Shown piece after piece: positions 32,001 to 43,345 of a DNA stretch of 64,000 bases. How positions within the stretch are numbered: the stretch's first letter is position 1; each line of letters opens with the position of its first letter. Source of the DNA: Teratosphaeria epicoccoides (lineage: Eukaryota; Ascomycota; Dothideomycetes; Mycosphaerellales; Teratosphaeriaceae); contig JADDMT010000002.1 of NCBI GenBank assembly GCA_021401465.1, positions 682,001-746,000 on the forward strand, read 5' to 3'. Both the position numbers and the translations under genes were made by a program. The notes below the pieces were generated by a model. That model saw only the letters and a program-made list of their open reading frames with translations. It was not told the DNA's origin and did not search any database.

Positions 32001-32776
32001 GGCCATTCTTGTTCGCCTCGTCAAAGATCTTCAGCTTGGCATTATCATCGCGCGCAAGCAAGTCGCGCAGCTCTTCATTATAAAGCTCGATGAATGAGCA
32101 CTTGACGCTGTGCTCGCATTTCTCCGACTCCTGCTCTCCCAGACGCGCGAAGAGGTCGTGGAGAACGCGAGGTATGATACCTGCAGCTTCAGGGATGGGC
32201 AGCATGTCTGTAATGTCGCCGGACATTGTGTAGGTCTTTCCCGTACCGGTCTGACCGTATGCGAAGATGGTGCAGTTGAAGCCTCCCAGGACCTACTCAC
32301 TGTTAGGAGACCGTAATCACCGTGGGGCGTTTGGCTCATACCTCGTCCAGAATTGGAGTCACAACCTCATCGAACACAATGCCTTGGTCTGCAGCGGGCG
32401 AGAAGACCTTGTCGAATTGGTAGGTCTTGTTGCTGAGCGCGCTTGGTCCCATCGACAACTCCACCTTCCTGCCCTTCACTCCTTCAGTGGAGACGACTAC
32501 GCCGCTGTTCTCCCTGACCTCTCTATCGTTTCTCCCTCGACACCGAACGACCACGTTGATGTTTGTCTCCTCGGCCATCCCGTCGATCTCGCTCGGTGCC
32601 TTTCTCTTTGGTGTCCTGGCTCGCGACGAAGCCACGCTTTCCGTCGGCGATGCTCTACCCGACAATGTTGGCGTCGCGGTCTGGGCTCTGTTTGCGCCTG
32701 GTCGTGTCGGTGGTGGTCGCATGGTCGAGACTTTGCGCGTCTGACCTCCAGGGCGAGGAGGTGCTTGTGCCGCCAT
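29092..32776 (-). CDS. bimC: Kinesin-5 mitotic spindle motor (BimC/Cut7/Kip1)
   Basis: Exon 1 is 32776-32342 and exon 2 is 32292-29092, total 1211 residues. The 49-nt intron (GTATGA...GAGTAG) falls inside the motor, just before VLGGFNC. The N-terminal motor (~75-430) has the P-loop GQTGTGKT, switch I SSRSH, switch II LVDLAGSE and a kinesin-5-type neck starting NIRNKPQVNQ. A long coiled-coil stalk follows (~440-950) and a Ser/Pro-rich tail with a TDTPP candidate Cdk1 site and RENIPP near the end, where BimC-box tails lie. Homotetrameric plus-end motors of this family cross-link and slide antiparallel spindle microtubules. The start at 32776 (MAAQAPPR) fits family N-termini. Divergent from the PHAF1-type gene with ~600 bp between the starts. 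Confidence 0.95.
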
Positions 32777-33384
32777 AGATGATGACTGGGTATGTCGTGC
32801 AGGCGCGCGTGGGTTCACAATGCAGGCAGAGCGCGGATTTCCAGCTTGTTTTGCTTCCCGCGCCGGACCGTCCCGGCTGTCATGCGAGGTGTGGAGCTGT
32901 GACGCATTGGCATCCGAACCTCGCCTGTGAACCACATACAGCTGCTTGACTGTTCAGTCCTGCACAACGAAACGGACGCTGCGGACACGTCTGCGCAAAG
33001 GCATTCGCTTGCTGTGTATGTGGCATCGGAACACAGCAGTGACAGCAGTGAATCCGACTGTTCAAAGCGAATCAACAAGGCAAGCAGCAGGCCGGACATG
33101 GATCCCACCACATGACCTGTCCCGCCGCCATGTGCTGCGTGCGGATGCCTATCCAGCATCTGCGACCGCCTTGAACACATCGAGCATCCGCAAGAGCCAG
33201 ATAAGACTCTCCTCAACATATCCCGACGTCTGGTCAGCCAGTCGAACAACGAAGCGCAACCAGCAATCGCAGCGCCGTCAAACAGTCAGGAGCGATCGAG
33301 GCACTCAAAGACCAGTGAACCCGTCAAGGAGTGAAGCGTTAATGAAGTTGCTCGATCGACGACGCAACCAGCATAGCGACAACG
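32777..33384. promoter_or_regulatory. Divergent promoter region (kinesin-5 / PHAF1-type gene)
   Basis: 608 bp between two head-to-head start codons. No clear TATA box. It presumably carries both promoters and 5' UTRs. Confidence 0.5.
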
Positions 33385-34999
33385 ATGCCGACACCAGTAG
33401 TGCCAGGCGTCTCACTGGGCCCGTTCGGTGAGCTGCCCGACCATGCTGTCAATGTTGCTGGATGCTGACATCAAGATAGCCCTCGGTGCCTCGATGCACG
33501 ATGCCTTGAGCATCGCCAAAGCAGACAAAGTGCAGTATCCAGCCATCGAGCTCCACTACTCTCATGTCGAGCCCTTATCTGCACCGGTCGTCGTCACCCT
33601 GCCAGAGAATGGCCTCAGGCTGCAGTTTGACGGCCCCGACCAGCGATTACGCCTCATAGAAGTAATCAACTTCAGCAAGGTTAGCTTGACATACCAGGGT
33701 AACGACCTCGTCAAAGCACATGGCGACGGATCTGCACCAAGCGGGCCGCAGTTTAAGAGGGTCTATTCCCTGCTGGGCCCTTCGTTTCCAGGCGAATACT
33801 TTCCGCCCAAAGACAGCAGTTCATATGGAACATACGTTCTCTCGTGGCCAGGCGTAGCATTCAACTTCCCCATCCAGCACACGGCCTTCTCAAAGGACAA
33901 AGATCACGTATCACTGCTCGGGTCAAACATTGCATTGCCAGCCAAGTCGCTAGCGCTGTTCGAAGGTAAGAGCTGGCCTGAGGCGAGACGCGACCTCTTC
34001 GTGAAAATGCCAGCCGGAGCAAGAGTCTCGGCAGTAGGCAACAGGGCTCGGGATAGCTTGCCAGCAGATATCGAGGTTGCTTCAATACGTGGCAACGGCA
34101 GAATCGACCTCATAGGACGATCTTCACATCTCTTCACCATTGTACTCAACCAGACCACGCCTCAAGACCTGATCACAGAGCTTGGCCCACCAGACGCCAC
34201 CCACAAGCGTGAAAACCCAAGCGCAGCAGCTCAAGAACAGCACAACCGGACGAACAGCAGCTCCAGGCCTCTATCGAATGGCCGCACCTACCCGCCGTCT
34301 CAACCATCAAGCTACTCATCCACCGGCACCGACACTTTTGACACAGACTTCGACAACCGTAGCATGGAAGAAGACCCTGCCGATCGCGCCAGCAAAGACA
34401 AATTCTGGTGCTACTTCTCCCACGGCATGGACATCCTCGTAGGCCTCCCGTCAGACACTCTCTCCACCAGCAACGACGACAAGCTACAACCAACTCCTCT
34501 GTCTCAGTCGCCTCACCCTGTAGTCCTGAAAGTCGTCATCCACGGCAACGTACCCGGCAGCTACGCCTTCAACCGCCACCGCCGACTGCGCTGGACCATC
34601 GACTTGGCTTCCATCGCGGATCCACATCACACAGCGCAGCCTCCCACTTCCGAAGAGGACGTGACCTTCTCAGAAGACAGTTTCGATGACGTTTGCATGC
34701 CACGCCTCCTCTCGACCTTCGCGCCCTCTGACAATGCCCTCCGCGCTGAGCTGAGTCAAGGTAAAGTCGTCAACCGGACATGGACTGGTAGCGACGCCAG
34801 CGACAGCTCTTTCGTGATATTTGACGAAGTCGATGGACTGGATGATGGTGATGGCCAGGGAGTTGGAGATGGGAGGGGCAGAATGGCAGACGGTGGAGGA
34901 AGCGAGCAGTGGCTTGGTAATACCAAGCTCTATGCGTTCTCAGGAATGGTGTTTGAAGTGCTGGAGAACGGGTTCGTGAGTGCTCTGACGGTTTGCTAG
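33385..34999 (+). CDS. UPF0183/PHAF1-family protein
   Basis: Exon 1 (33385-33427) encodes MPTPVVPGVSLGPF and exon 2 (33480-34999) continues ALGASMHDALSI; the 52-nt intron is GTGAGC...GATAG. The total is 520 residues. The opening LGxSLGxxxLG..LHDAL block, the LRLRFDGPDQRLRLIEV-like segment and the C-terminal NTKLYAFSGMVFEVLENG are the recognisable blocks of UPF0183, the family of human C16orf70/PHAF1 (phagosome assembly factor 1). The human protein binds phosphoinositides on autophagic membranes; the fungal role is not established. A Ser/Asn-rich insert (~265-320) and an acidic Gly-rich loop (~470-490) look disordered. The first exon is easily missed; using the internal ATG at 33443 would read intron sequence. 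Confidence 0.85.
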
Positions 35000-35313
35000 A
35001 GTGTCGAATGGATACTAGGTGATCTCGGTAACATGACGAAGAAGATAATCGTTGCGTCTAATGTACACCCAAATCCTCTCATCGGTCAATTAGGTGCCAC
35101 TCATGTGGATGCGACTCTGCCACCAAATCTGTGTTGCATCTGTCTACTGACACGCCCATCAAATCGGAAGATAGTGCCTGTCCAACATATTCAACAATGA
35201 TGATTAGCCCTAGACACAGCAATCACCCGGTTAAGGACCCAGGCAGTCAAAGAAAATCACCTCAACTGCCCGTTGAGGTCACTTATACAATCTATACCCC
35301 TTCCCCATCACCT
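35000..35313. other. Convergent spacer
   Basis: 3' regions of the PHAF1-type gene and the ABC transporter. Nothing else seen. Confidence 0.5.
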
Positions 35314-38300
35314 CTACCTCCTCTCCACAAGCCCCAAATGCAACGCCGCATACCCCAACGCCAAAAACGCGGCACAGAACCCCGCCAACCCCACCGCATC
35401 CCTCCACAACGCCTTGACATCGAACCCAAACGAACTCAAAATGGCCGCCCCAGGAATCTCGATATCTAACCCGTACTTCTTGTCCAGCAGCGTCAAGTAG
35501 CGCACTTCGTTCACAATCAGGCCTTCGAAGCCGTAGTGGAAGATGGAGAGCTAGAGCGAGGAACGCAGCAGGGTCAGCACAGGGAGAGCGGAAATGGGGG
35601 GGTTGTGGGACTGACATTTTGCAACCACACCAAGCCCTTGGGGATGGTGTTGTGGTTGAGGAGGAAGCCTCCGAAGAGCAGGCTGAAGAGCATGACGAGG
35701 ACACCTAGGAGGTTTGCGACGCCCTGGTTCTTGACACAGATACCGATGAACAAACAGATCGTTGCGGCCGCGAGGTTGAAAAGCACAATGAAGAGTATGT
35801 ACTTGAAGAACTCCACCCACGCCGGCACGAGGCCCGTCATCGGGTACACGATCGCTCCTAACAAAATTGGCGGGATAAGGCGTAAGGGTACGATGTCGAA
35901 GACGACTTTGGAGAGGTAGTACGCGATCGGGTGGTAATACCCCTTCGCTCTCTCGCGCACGAAGAGCAGGCGTTCAGGCGCGAAGACGGTGAGGGATGTC
36001 AGCGTGCTGAAGCCGAAGAGCGCGAGCAGGAAGAAGAAGACACCGAGACGGTTTTGAAAGCCGGAGAGGTCGTAGTTGAGGCCGTAGAAGAGGAAGCCGA
36101 TGAAGACGGCGAGGACGATGGCGATGGCGTAGTGCGTGAGCATCAGCATTGGGTTGCGGTAGAGGTTGCGCCAGGTGCGGCGCGAGAGGATGGCGAATTG
36201 GGTCGGGATCCAGGGTTTGCGGTAGCCTTTGACGGCGCGGGGGGAGGAGGCGCGGGAGCCGCGAGGCGCGAGGGCGTGGCCGTTGGTGGCGCCGTTTTCG
36301 GCCATGGAGGCGGCGTGGTGCATGTCTTCGCGGAGGGCGGTGGCGACGTCGGAGTCTCGGTAGGCGTCGACGAGGAAGTCGAGATTGGTGCCCGTGGCGC
36401 CCAGAGCCGCGGGAGGGAGATTATGTGGGTCCTCAGCGTTGGAGGGGAGAGGGCGGTTTACTTGTTTCGCCATCTTGACCCATTGGTCTCGGTCTTCAGA
36501 GCCGACGATGCTATCTGCTTCGCTGTGCGCACTGCCTGCCGTTTGCGGAGTCGCCTGCTCAGCCGTGTTCTTGCGTGTGAAGAGCTGACGTTCCTGTTGC
36601 TGTCGGATGCTCGTCTTCCGCTTGCCCTTCGGCCTCAATAGTCCCTGAGTCTCGCCCGAGCCGGTCTCGATGGAGACATTGCTGATGCTCGGGATTGACT
36701 TAACTGCCATGGTCGAGCTGGCGCGAGTCATGCGCCCAACTATGCTTGGACTGCCAAAGTTGAGTTCAACGTCTTCGTCTGGGTCGCGCGGCGCACTAGC
36801 GTGCATAGTGAGGTCAACCAAGTAATCTGCAATGTTGAATCCAGCAGGGCAGGAGTAGCCAATGCTGTCGAAGTAGCCCTGACACATTTCAAATGGTCCG
36901 GAATACACGGTGCGGCCTTGAGCGAGCAGAATAAGCTGATCGAAGAGCGCGACAATGTTTGACCGAGGTTGATGGATCGTGAATACGACAGTACGATTGT
37001 ACGTCTTGACCAGCGTCACGAGACACTCGATGACATTGAAGGCATTGTAGGCGTCCAGTCCAGAAGTCGGCTCGTCCAGAAACAGGATCGACGGCGAGGT
37101 GACCAGCTCGCAGGCAATGCCCACTCTTCGCTTCTCACCACCAGAGATACCACGACCGCTGCCTTCTTCGCTGCCAATGACCTGATGTCGTATGTGGTAA
37201 ATTCCGAGCTGCCTCTCCACGTCTTCCACCTTCTGTATCTTGGAAGCGGTTGACATTTCTTTGGGCAATCTCAACAAAGCAGAATCGAGAATCGTCTCGT
37301 GCACAGTCAGCGTGGGCAACATGGTGTCTTCCTGATCCACGAATCCAATCACGGACCTGAAGTCGTCATCCGTCACCTTCTCGCCATTCAATCTGAATTC
37401 ACCACTCGCAACGCCTCGCTTCTTCTTGCGCGCTAAGATGTCCAAGAATGAGGTCTTGCCGGCACCTGAGGCTCCCATGATGGCGAGCAACTCACCAGGG
37501 TGCACAGACCCTGTAACGCCGGTCAATATCTGCTTGCCCTTGAGGTTGTAGTTGACGTTCTCAAAGTACAGCGCGGCGGGCTTGTGGTCAGCCAACAGCT
37601 TCGCATTCTCTTCTTCCTCGTCATCGCCCAGACGAATGAGGCCATATCCAGATCCCGCTCTCCGTCGACTCAGGAAGAAGAGCAGGAGAATGACAGCCAC
37701 GACGAAAAGCGCACATCCTGCGATGACACCCGCAATGAGAGGCGTGTTGATCTTCTTGATCGGCCTTGTGTAGCCCGGCACCTCCGTCTTGTACATGCAC
37801 TCTCCAGAATGACACTGGAGCGTGATGCTGTCGTCGCCAAACACGGAGCTGATCAAGTCGTTCATCGCCGGCTCCGTGAACTTGCTGCCATCCTCTTTTG
37901 CGTCGCCCTTTGTGTGCAAGCTTGAGAAGCCAGCCGGACCTTTGATCTCTTCGGCCAGAAAGTCCGAGATATCAATACTCCCTGCTTTGCCGCACAGAAA
38001 TCGTCCAGGTATACAAGCACATTTGGCGTTCTCACATTTGTACTTGGTCGAGTTGGTCGTGTCGGTAGCCCTGGCTTCCCACGAACACGTGTCCAGCGCG
38101 CAGTAGAAGCTCTCCTGCTGGTCCACCCAGAACTGGAAGTTGCATTCTGCTCTATCCGCGTTGCAGCTAAACGTTGCCTGAGGCTTCTTCTCCTTCAGCT
38201 GATCCAAGATCTTGCGGTTCGTGATATCGCACATCTGGAAGTTCTCTCGGACCACTACACCCTCTCGATAACATGTCGCGCCATTCTCCTGACCTGCGCC

Positions 38301-38708
38301 GACCATAGGTATACAGGCATCGTCCGTCTTGCACACATTACAGTTGATGCCCTCCCATCCCTCTTTGCACTCGCATTGCTCCCCGTCCCGTGGTGCCCGG
38401 TTGCTCCCATCTGCGAGAGATCCACACAGTGGCTCGCCACAGTCCTCGCCGCCGAAGCCAGGTGGACAGGCACACTTGCCGGAGCTCTTGGTGCAGTTCG
38501 CAAACTGCTGACACTGAAACCCATCCAGATTGCAGTTGAAACACGGTGGGCAGTCGTCGGGTCGATTGTCGTAGATGCTGAGCGGAGCGCGGGACAGCAA
38601 GGCATCGTTTGTGGTGTAGTATGCGTTGGTCTGGAATCCGCTTGCTCTTATCGTACAGGGCAACGACAGTAACGCCGTGAGCGATGCCGCCTGCAGTGAT
38701 CCACGCAT
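35314..38708 (-). CDS. ADP1: ABCG half-transporter with EGF-like ectodomain (Adp1-like)
   Basis: Exon 1 (38708-35616) and exon 2 (35550-35314) are joined by a 65-nt intron with a GTCAGT donor, giving 1109 residues. A signal peptide (~1-22) leads into a Cys-rich extracellular part with EGF-like modules (~53-130). A membrane helix (~320-345) comes before the ABC domain with Walker A GASGAGKTS (~411), signature ISGGEKRRVGIA and Walker B ILFLDEPTSGLD. A long linker (~640-830) precedes the ABC2 membrane block (~845-1109). This order (ectodomain, TM, ATPase, six TM) is that of yeast Adp1 and relatives of the White/ABCG group. It probably works as a dimer in an internal or plasma membrane; the substrate is unknown. 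Upstream in-frame Met codons exist, but 38708 gives the cleanest signal peptide. Confidence 0.93.
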
Positions 38709-39402
38709 CGTGGAAGATGTCGCTTTACGCGGAGGGGAAGCAGCGTTTACCTCGGGAGCCTGACAGCGGTCGGGGAGGATGGAGTGCCAAGACATCAAAC
38801 ACAATGGAAGCAACCCGGAAGGGCAAAGCGGCGCTGGGATGTACCGCTCTGTCACATGCACTTTTACAAGCGACAGCCATAGATGGGTGGCGGGCAGTGG
38901 GCGGCTTGAACGATGCACATCATCACGATAGCGACCCGTCGAGCTTCAGCCAATCGAAACGCCGCGGCAGGAGCTCGCCGATCCCGATCCCGTCCCGCCG
39001 CGTCCCGCCCCCGGCCCCGATACTCTATCTCGCTATCGCACGTGGCACCCACGACGAACCAAAGCTCTGGTGGTGATTCCCGTCCTTCAATCTCCAGCGT
39101 GCCTTCCCTTTTGGGACAGACTGAATAGTACTGCATCGCATCAGCAGGTGGACCGTGCTGTCTGTTCCGCCGCAGTCATTGCACACCAGCGCTCCGTGTA
39201 GCGCGTCATGTTCCATATTGGAGTCGCTCGGCTGTGGGGCGTTCGCAAGTGGGAACTGCGGAGTCAGCTGGTGTGAAGACGAAGTTTGATCTTGATCTCC
39301 CTCTTCTCGCATACCCATGTCGCATCAGTGCAGCTCTCTTAGGTTTTGAACTATCACCTTTGACTTGACAGAACAGCTGTGGATAGATAATATCGTAGAA
39401 AG
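38709..39402. promoter_or_regulatory. Divergent promoter region (ABCG / aminotransferase)
   Basis: 694 bp between head-to-head starts. No gene or clear core-promoter motif recognised. Confidence 0.45.
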
Positions 39403-40797
39403 ATGCCTCCGCCACCGCCATTTGCTGTCGAGCAGGTGAGTAACCTGAGGATAAGATGATCGATTTCATGCTCAAGTCGTTGTCAGTGGATGGACAACTA
39501 TGAGACGACGGCAAAGTACAACCTGGCCGAGACCTGCTGCGCCTCTGTCTCGATCGACGAGCTACTCTCTCTGTCCGAGAACAAATCTCACACCGCCCAA
39601 TCCATCCTCGACACCTCCGCCATCCAAAACTACGGCAACATTCGTGGCAACCTCACTTTACGAGAACGACTCAGCAAGCTCTACTCCAGCAAAGTCGGCA
39701 CATCATTGCCCGTCGACAACATCCTCATCCAACCCGGCGCAATCGCCGCAAACTTCTTGGTCTTCTACGCACTGCTGGAACCTGGCGACCACGTGATATG
39801 CCACTACCCAACCTACCAACAACTTTACTCTGTCCCCGCAAGCCTAGGCGCCGAAGTCGACCTCTGGAAGTCCGATCCAACGAACAAATGGCTCCCCAAC
39901 TACGAAGACCTCGCAGTAATGATCAAGCCAAACACCAGACTCATCATTCTTAAGTACAATCTCCGATCCTTCCTGTCCAGCCTCATCTTCCTGACCCCTC
40001 CCAGCAACCCTCAAAACCCCACCGGTCAAATCCTCCCCAAACCCCTCCTCACCCAGATCATCGATCTAGCAGAGTCAAGAGGCATCACCATCCTCTCCGA
40101 CGAAGTCTACCGCCCGCTCTTCCACGGCATCTCCCCCGTCGACGAAGACTTCCCCCCGTCCCTCCTCTCCCTCGGCTACGCCAACACCATCGTCACCGGC
40201 TCCCTCTCCAAAGCCTACAGTCTCGCCGGCATCCGCGTCGGTTGGGTCTCAAGCCGCGACTCCTCAATCGTGGAAAAGCTCGCAAGCGTGAGGGACTACA
40301 CCACCATCTCCGTCTCCCTGCTAGATCAGTCTATCGCCTCGTTCGCGCTAAGTCAAGATTGCTTACACGCGTTGCTAGGTCGAAATATTGCCCTCGCAAA
40401 GGCGAATTTGGAGTTGCTGGAGCGGTTCGTGATCAAGCATGACGAATACTGTTCTTGGCCTGCAAAGCCCATGGCTGGCACGACGGCGTTTGTGAAGTTT
40501 GAGAGGGAGGGGAGGGCGGTGGATGCGAGGGTGTTTTGCGAGCGGTTGCTGGACAAGACGGGTGTGATGTTTTTGCCAGGGGATTGTTTTGAGGTGGAGA
40601 CTGGCGGGAGGGAGTGGGAGGGGTTCGTGAGGGTTGGGTTTGTGCAGAGGACGGAGGTGGTGAGGGAGGGGTTGGAAGAGTTGAGGAAGTTTGTGAGTAT
40701 CATGTCCGGTACGACGCTGCGTGGGAGGCAAACAAGTGCTAATGATTGTTTGCAGATGAGGAAGGAGTTTGATGATGTGCCGTTGGCTGGTGGATGA
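39403..40797 (+). CDS. PLP-dependent aminotransferase (fold type I, class I/II)
   Basis: Exons 39403-39435, 39487-39953, 40005-40692 and 40756-40797 give 409 residues. A 33-nt first exon (MPPPPPFAVEQ) splices to WMDNYET. Introns 2 (51 nt) and 3 (63 nt) are stop-free multiples of three; removing intron 2 restores the family motif NNPQNPTG (from residue 167), and removing intron 3 joins ELRKF to MRKEF. The PLP-binding Lys is in TGSLSKAYSLAGIRVGW (~235), preceded by the SDEVYR motif whose Asp/Tyr hold the cofactor. The protein resembles fungal entries named capreomycidine-synthase-like or aspartate/aromatic aminotransferase-like; the substrate cannot be told. No secondary-metabolite backbone gene is nearby, so cluster membership is not supported. 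Confidence 0.9.
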
Positions 40798-40916
40798 TGT
40801 TGTCTTTGATGTTGGTGTGGTTGACGGGATGGGCAGTATGTTCATTATGGCCAGGCCACATTCGATCATGTCTGGACCCGTGTTCCGTTGATTGCCAGCG
40901 ATGATATCATCAATCA

Positions 40917-40938
40917 ATCGACCAGTCGACTGGTCGAT
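40917..40938. repeat. Perfect 22-bp palindrome
   Basis: ATCGACCAGTC followed immediately by its reverse complement GACTGGTCGAT. It lies 120 bp downstream of the aminotransferase stop. CAATCAA / TTGATTG on either side extends the symmetry imperfectly. It may be a cruciform, hairpin or dimer-binding site; function unknown. Confidence 0.6.
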
Positions 40939-42082
40939 AGGCTTGATTGCTTGCTGACAAAATTGACTGATCGCGAGAATTCTTAGATGCTTCTCACGGC
41001 TCCTCGGCTTACGGCCATATCCCAGGACGAAGCACATTCCTCGTCATCAGATCATGCGATCTGAGGGCTTGCTACAACCATATCGACCATTGATAGAGGA
41101 ATACATCGAAGACCATGATTCATCGCGCAAACGGCTCTCCTCCACCTGACCCAATAGTGAATTCTCGAGCAGACTGCACACATACCCCTCCCGAGACCCG
41201 TGAATGCGGCATCGACGAAAGGCGTTGCTTCGACAGCTGTGTTCTCGACAACATAACCGTGAAGACGCAATTCTATTCAAGACGTTCCAGACTGTTACGG
41301 ACCGGGTGACTCACATCACGTCAGTATCCCTCCTACGCTCGTCAGTGTCTCCAACAAACCTGGCCTTGCGCGCTACCCGAGCCGGAGGCTTGTTCTATCC
41401 TGAAATGGTTTCGGTGGAGTGCGATACCAGATTCCTCGACCGAATTGCAAAGCCGTGGGTGCGCTTTTGAAATCAGCATGCTCTGCCTTCGACCACGACC
41501 ATTTGTTACTCGCGCGTTGCTCTTGACTACAGCTACCATACTCAAGCGATCAGTCTGTGACCTTCGCCAGGGGAAAGAGCGATTCAGCTGGCCCCGAACA
41601 CATCTCATGCGACGGTGGTGATGATCTTGATATCGGTGCTCGCTATCTCAACCGCGGCGATGCTTGTGTACTAGCGCGCGAAGGTGACACACAACAGTGA
41701 TGGCATCATTCTTTGAGAATCCTCCACATCATGAAGCCGAGACAAAGGGAGCTCGACGACGTAGCACTGGCCGGCCGGCGATGGTGCCTTGGCTTTCTGA
41801 TGGATTGATCACATCTGCAGTATATGTACTACCACCCTCGTCGATCCAATCTGAACAGCATCTCTGGTGATCTAGTATACTGCGCCCAGACTTTGCTGAG
41901 TCTTCACCTGGGATACCTGTTGCCGAGACTAGCGAGCGCGAAGGTCTCACAATCGCCTTGGCTGTGTCTAAGGTGCGGATCTAAAAGCAATGGCGAGATG
42001 GCAGCTGCGCCATATAGAGGCCCCTCGTGTCCGGTTGCATCTCTTGCTCGCGCGGCTACGATCCCACTCCGCACATTCTATC
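40939..42082. other. 1.1-kb stretch without a gene
   Basis: Only short overlapping frames. The right end is the presumed promoter of the secreted-protein gene at 42083. Confidence 0.4.
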
Positions 42083-42574
42083 ATGAAGACTCCACGCCTG
42101 ACGGCCACCCGCTTCTTAGCTCTCGCATCCATATGCTCCGCAAAATTCGGAAAATGGTGTAACGGAGGCACCGAGGGTTAGTACCGCAACAATCCAGAAA
42201 TGTCCCTACCGCTTGCACATTCACTGACCTTCGACGTCTCAGGTGATGGCAGATGCGAGCAATATGGCTTTAACACTTACTGCGTCCGTCATCGTACTCG
42301 TCTGCCCGAGACCTGGAATTACTGACTGAGGACATTTCTGAGCTCTAGTGTTTGATCAACGACACCGCCTCGCGGCCTCCATACACGACATGGCGCATGG
42401 TGCAGCAGTATCCGTACGGTAAGTCACCTATGATAACCGAGAGCGATTTTTAAACGAACCAGGGCGCGATCGCTTACTTATAATTGTCGTGCAGCTTTCA
42501 ACGCGGACGGCAGCACGGATAGGTGTGGCATGGTCGTCAATGAGAAGTACGAAGGCGGCATTTGGTGCTCTTAG
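42083..42574 (+). CDS. Cryptic 4-exon small secreted cysteine-rich protein
   Basis: Exons 42083-42176, 42243-42283, 42349-42418 and 42495-42574 join in phase to 94 residues. Introns are 65-76 nt, with donors GTTAGT, GTCCGT and GTAAGT, branch-like CTGAC before the first two acceptors, and AG ends. The first ~20 residues (MKTPRLTATRFLALASICSA) form a signal peptide. The ~74-residue mature part has six Cys (in KWC, GRC, TYCC, DRC and WCS) and begins KFGKWCNGG. No membrane anchor. This is a typical candidate effector or antimicrobial-type secreted peptide. I recognise no family. The 41-nt second exon explains why no long reading frame shows. The weakest join is the GTCCGT donor of intron 2. Confidence 0.65.
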
Positions 42575-43345
42575 CTGCTACTAGCGATGTGTTTGCCTTC
42601 CATTAGCTGGAGTCGTTACGCCGCAACTCTGGGTACTGAGTACATCCAGCACTGCACTTACGATGATGCACGAATCTCTCCGTGCTGGGTCGTCCAGAAC
42701 TGCAGCGCCAAGGTCGCATCTCGCACCGGCCCAACAGGTGCAGTCCACGTACCGAGGCCAGGAGTCTTCACCTAGCCCTGAACGGTGCATCAACAGGCAG
42801 GAGATAGCGATTGCGAAGTGTATATGGTTGAATTGTAGCGATTCCCTCCACATCTCAGTAGAGACTACGAGTTGCAATGTAAAAGACTATATTACTGCCT
42901 ACTCAAGCGCAGGCAGACCAGCCTCTGAGGGTCCACACTCACGATTACGATAGTGCTAGTTGCGAGCAGAGTAGTGTGCATTGCTACTGTGTCCGCCGCC
43001 CTCATCCCAGCTACATGGCAACACAGAGCCCGGGCTGACGTGGGACCGGATCTGGTGCGTGCACAAAAGGCCCGATGAGCACCAGGATGAACGCTGCGTA
43101 CTCTGGGTTCTAGTCCGTGCGTATCTCAAGCGTTATATTCGACTGGCAGAAATGATCATGCCGAGTGCTCGCACGTGTGTTAGGCCTTGCTGAGAGAGGC
43201 GATAGTCTCTGCGGGAAGATCCTTTGTGATGAGGAGGCATACATTGAGCGGCTGAGTGGTCTGAGCCAGATGACCTTTGCAAGCAGTTTAGAGACCCGGT
43301 CACCGGGCAGCTACCAACAGCGAGGCATGCTACCATCGGAGACCT
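42575..43345. other. Spacer around the relic gene, no intact gene
   Basis: Short overlapping frames only. Together with 43626-44050 it forms a gene-poor patch around the secreted-protein gene and the hydrolase relic. Confidence 0.4.

Noticed and set aside
39403..40797. Aminotransferase as part of a secondary-metabolite cluster
   Set aside because: Neighbours are an Adp1-like ABC transporter and non-biosynthetic genes; no PKS, NRPS, terpene synthase or tailoring set in the window.
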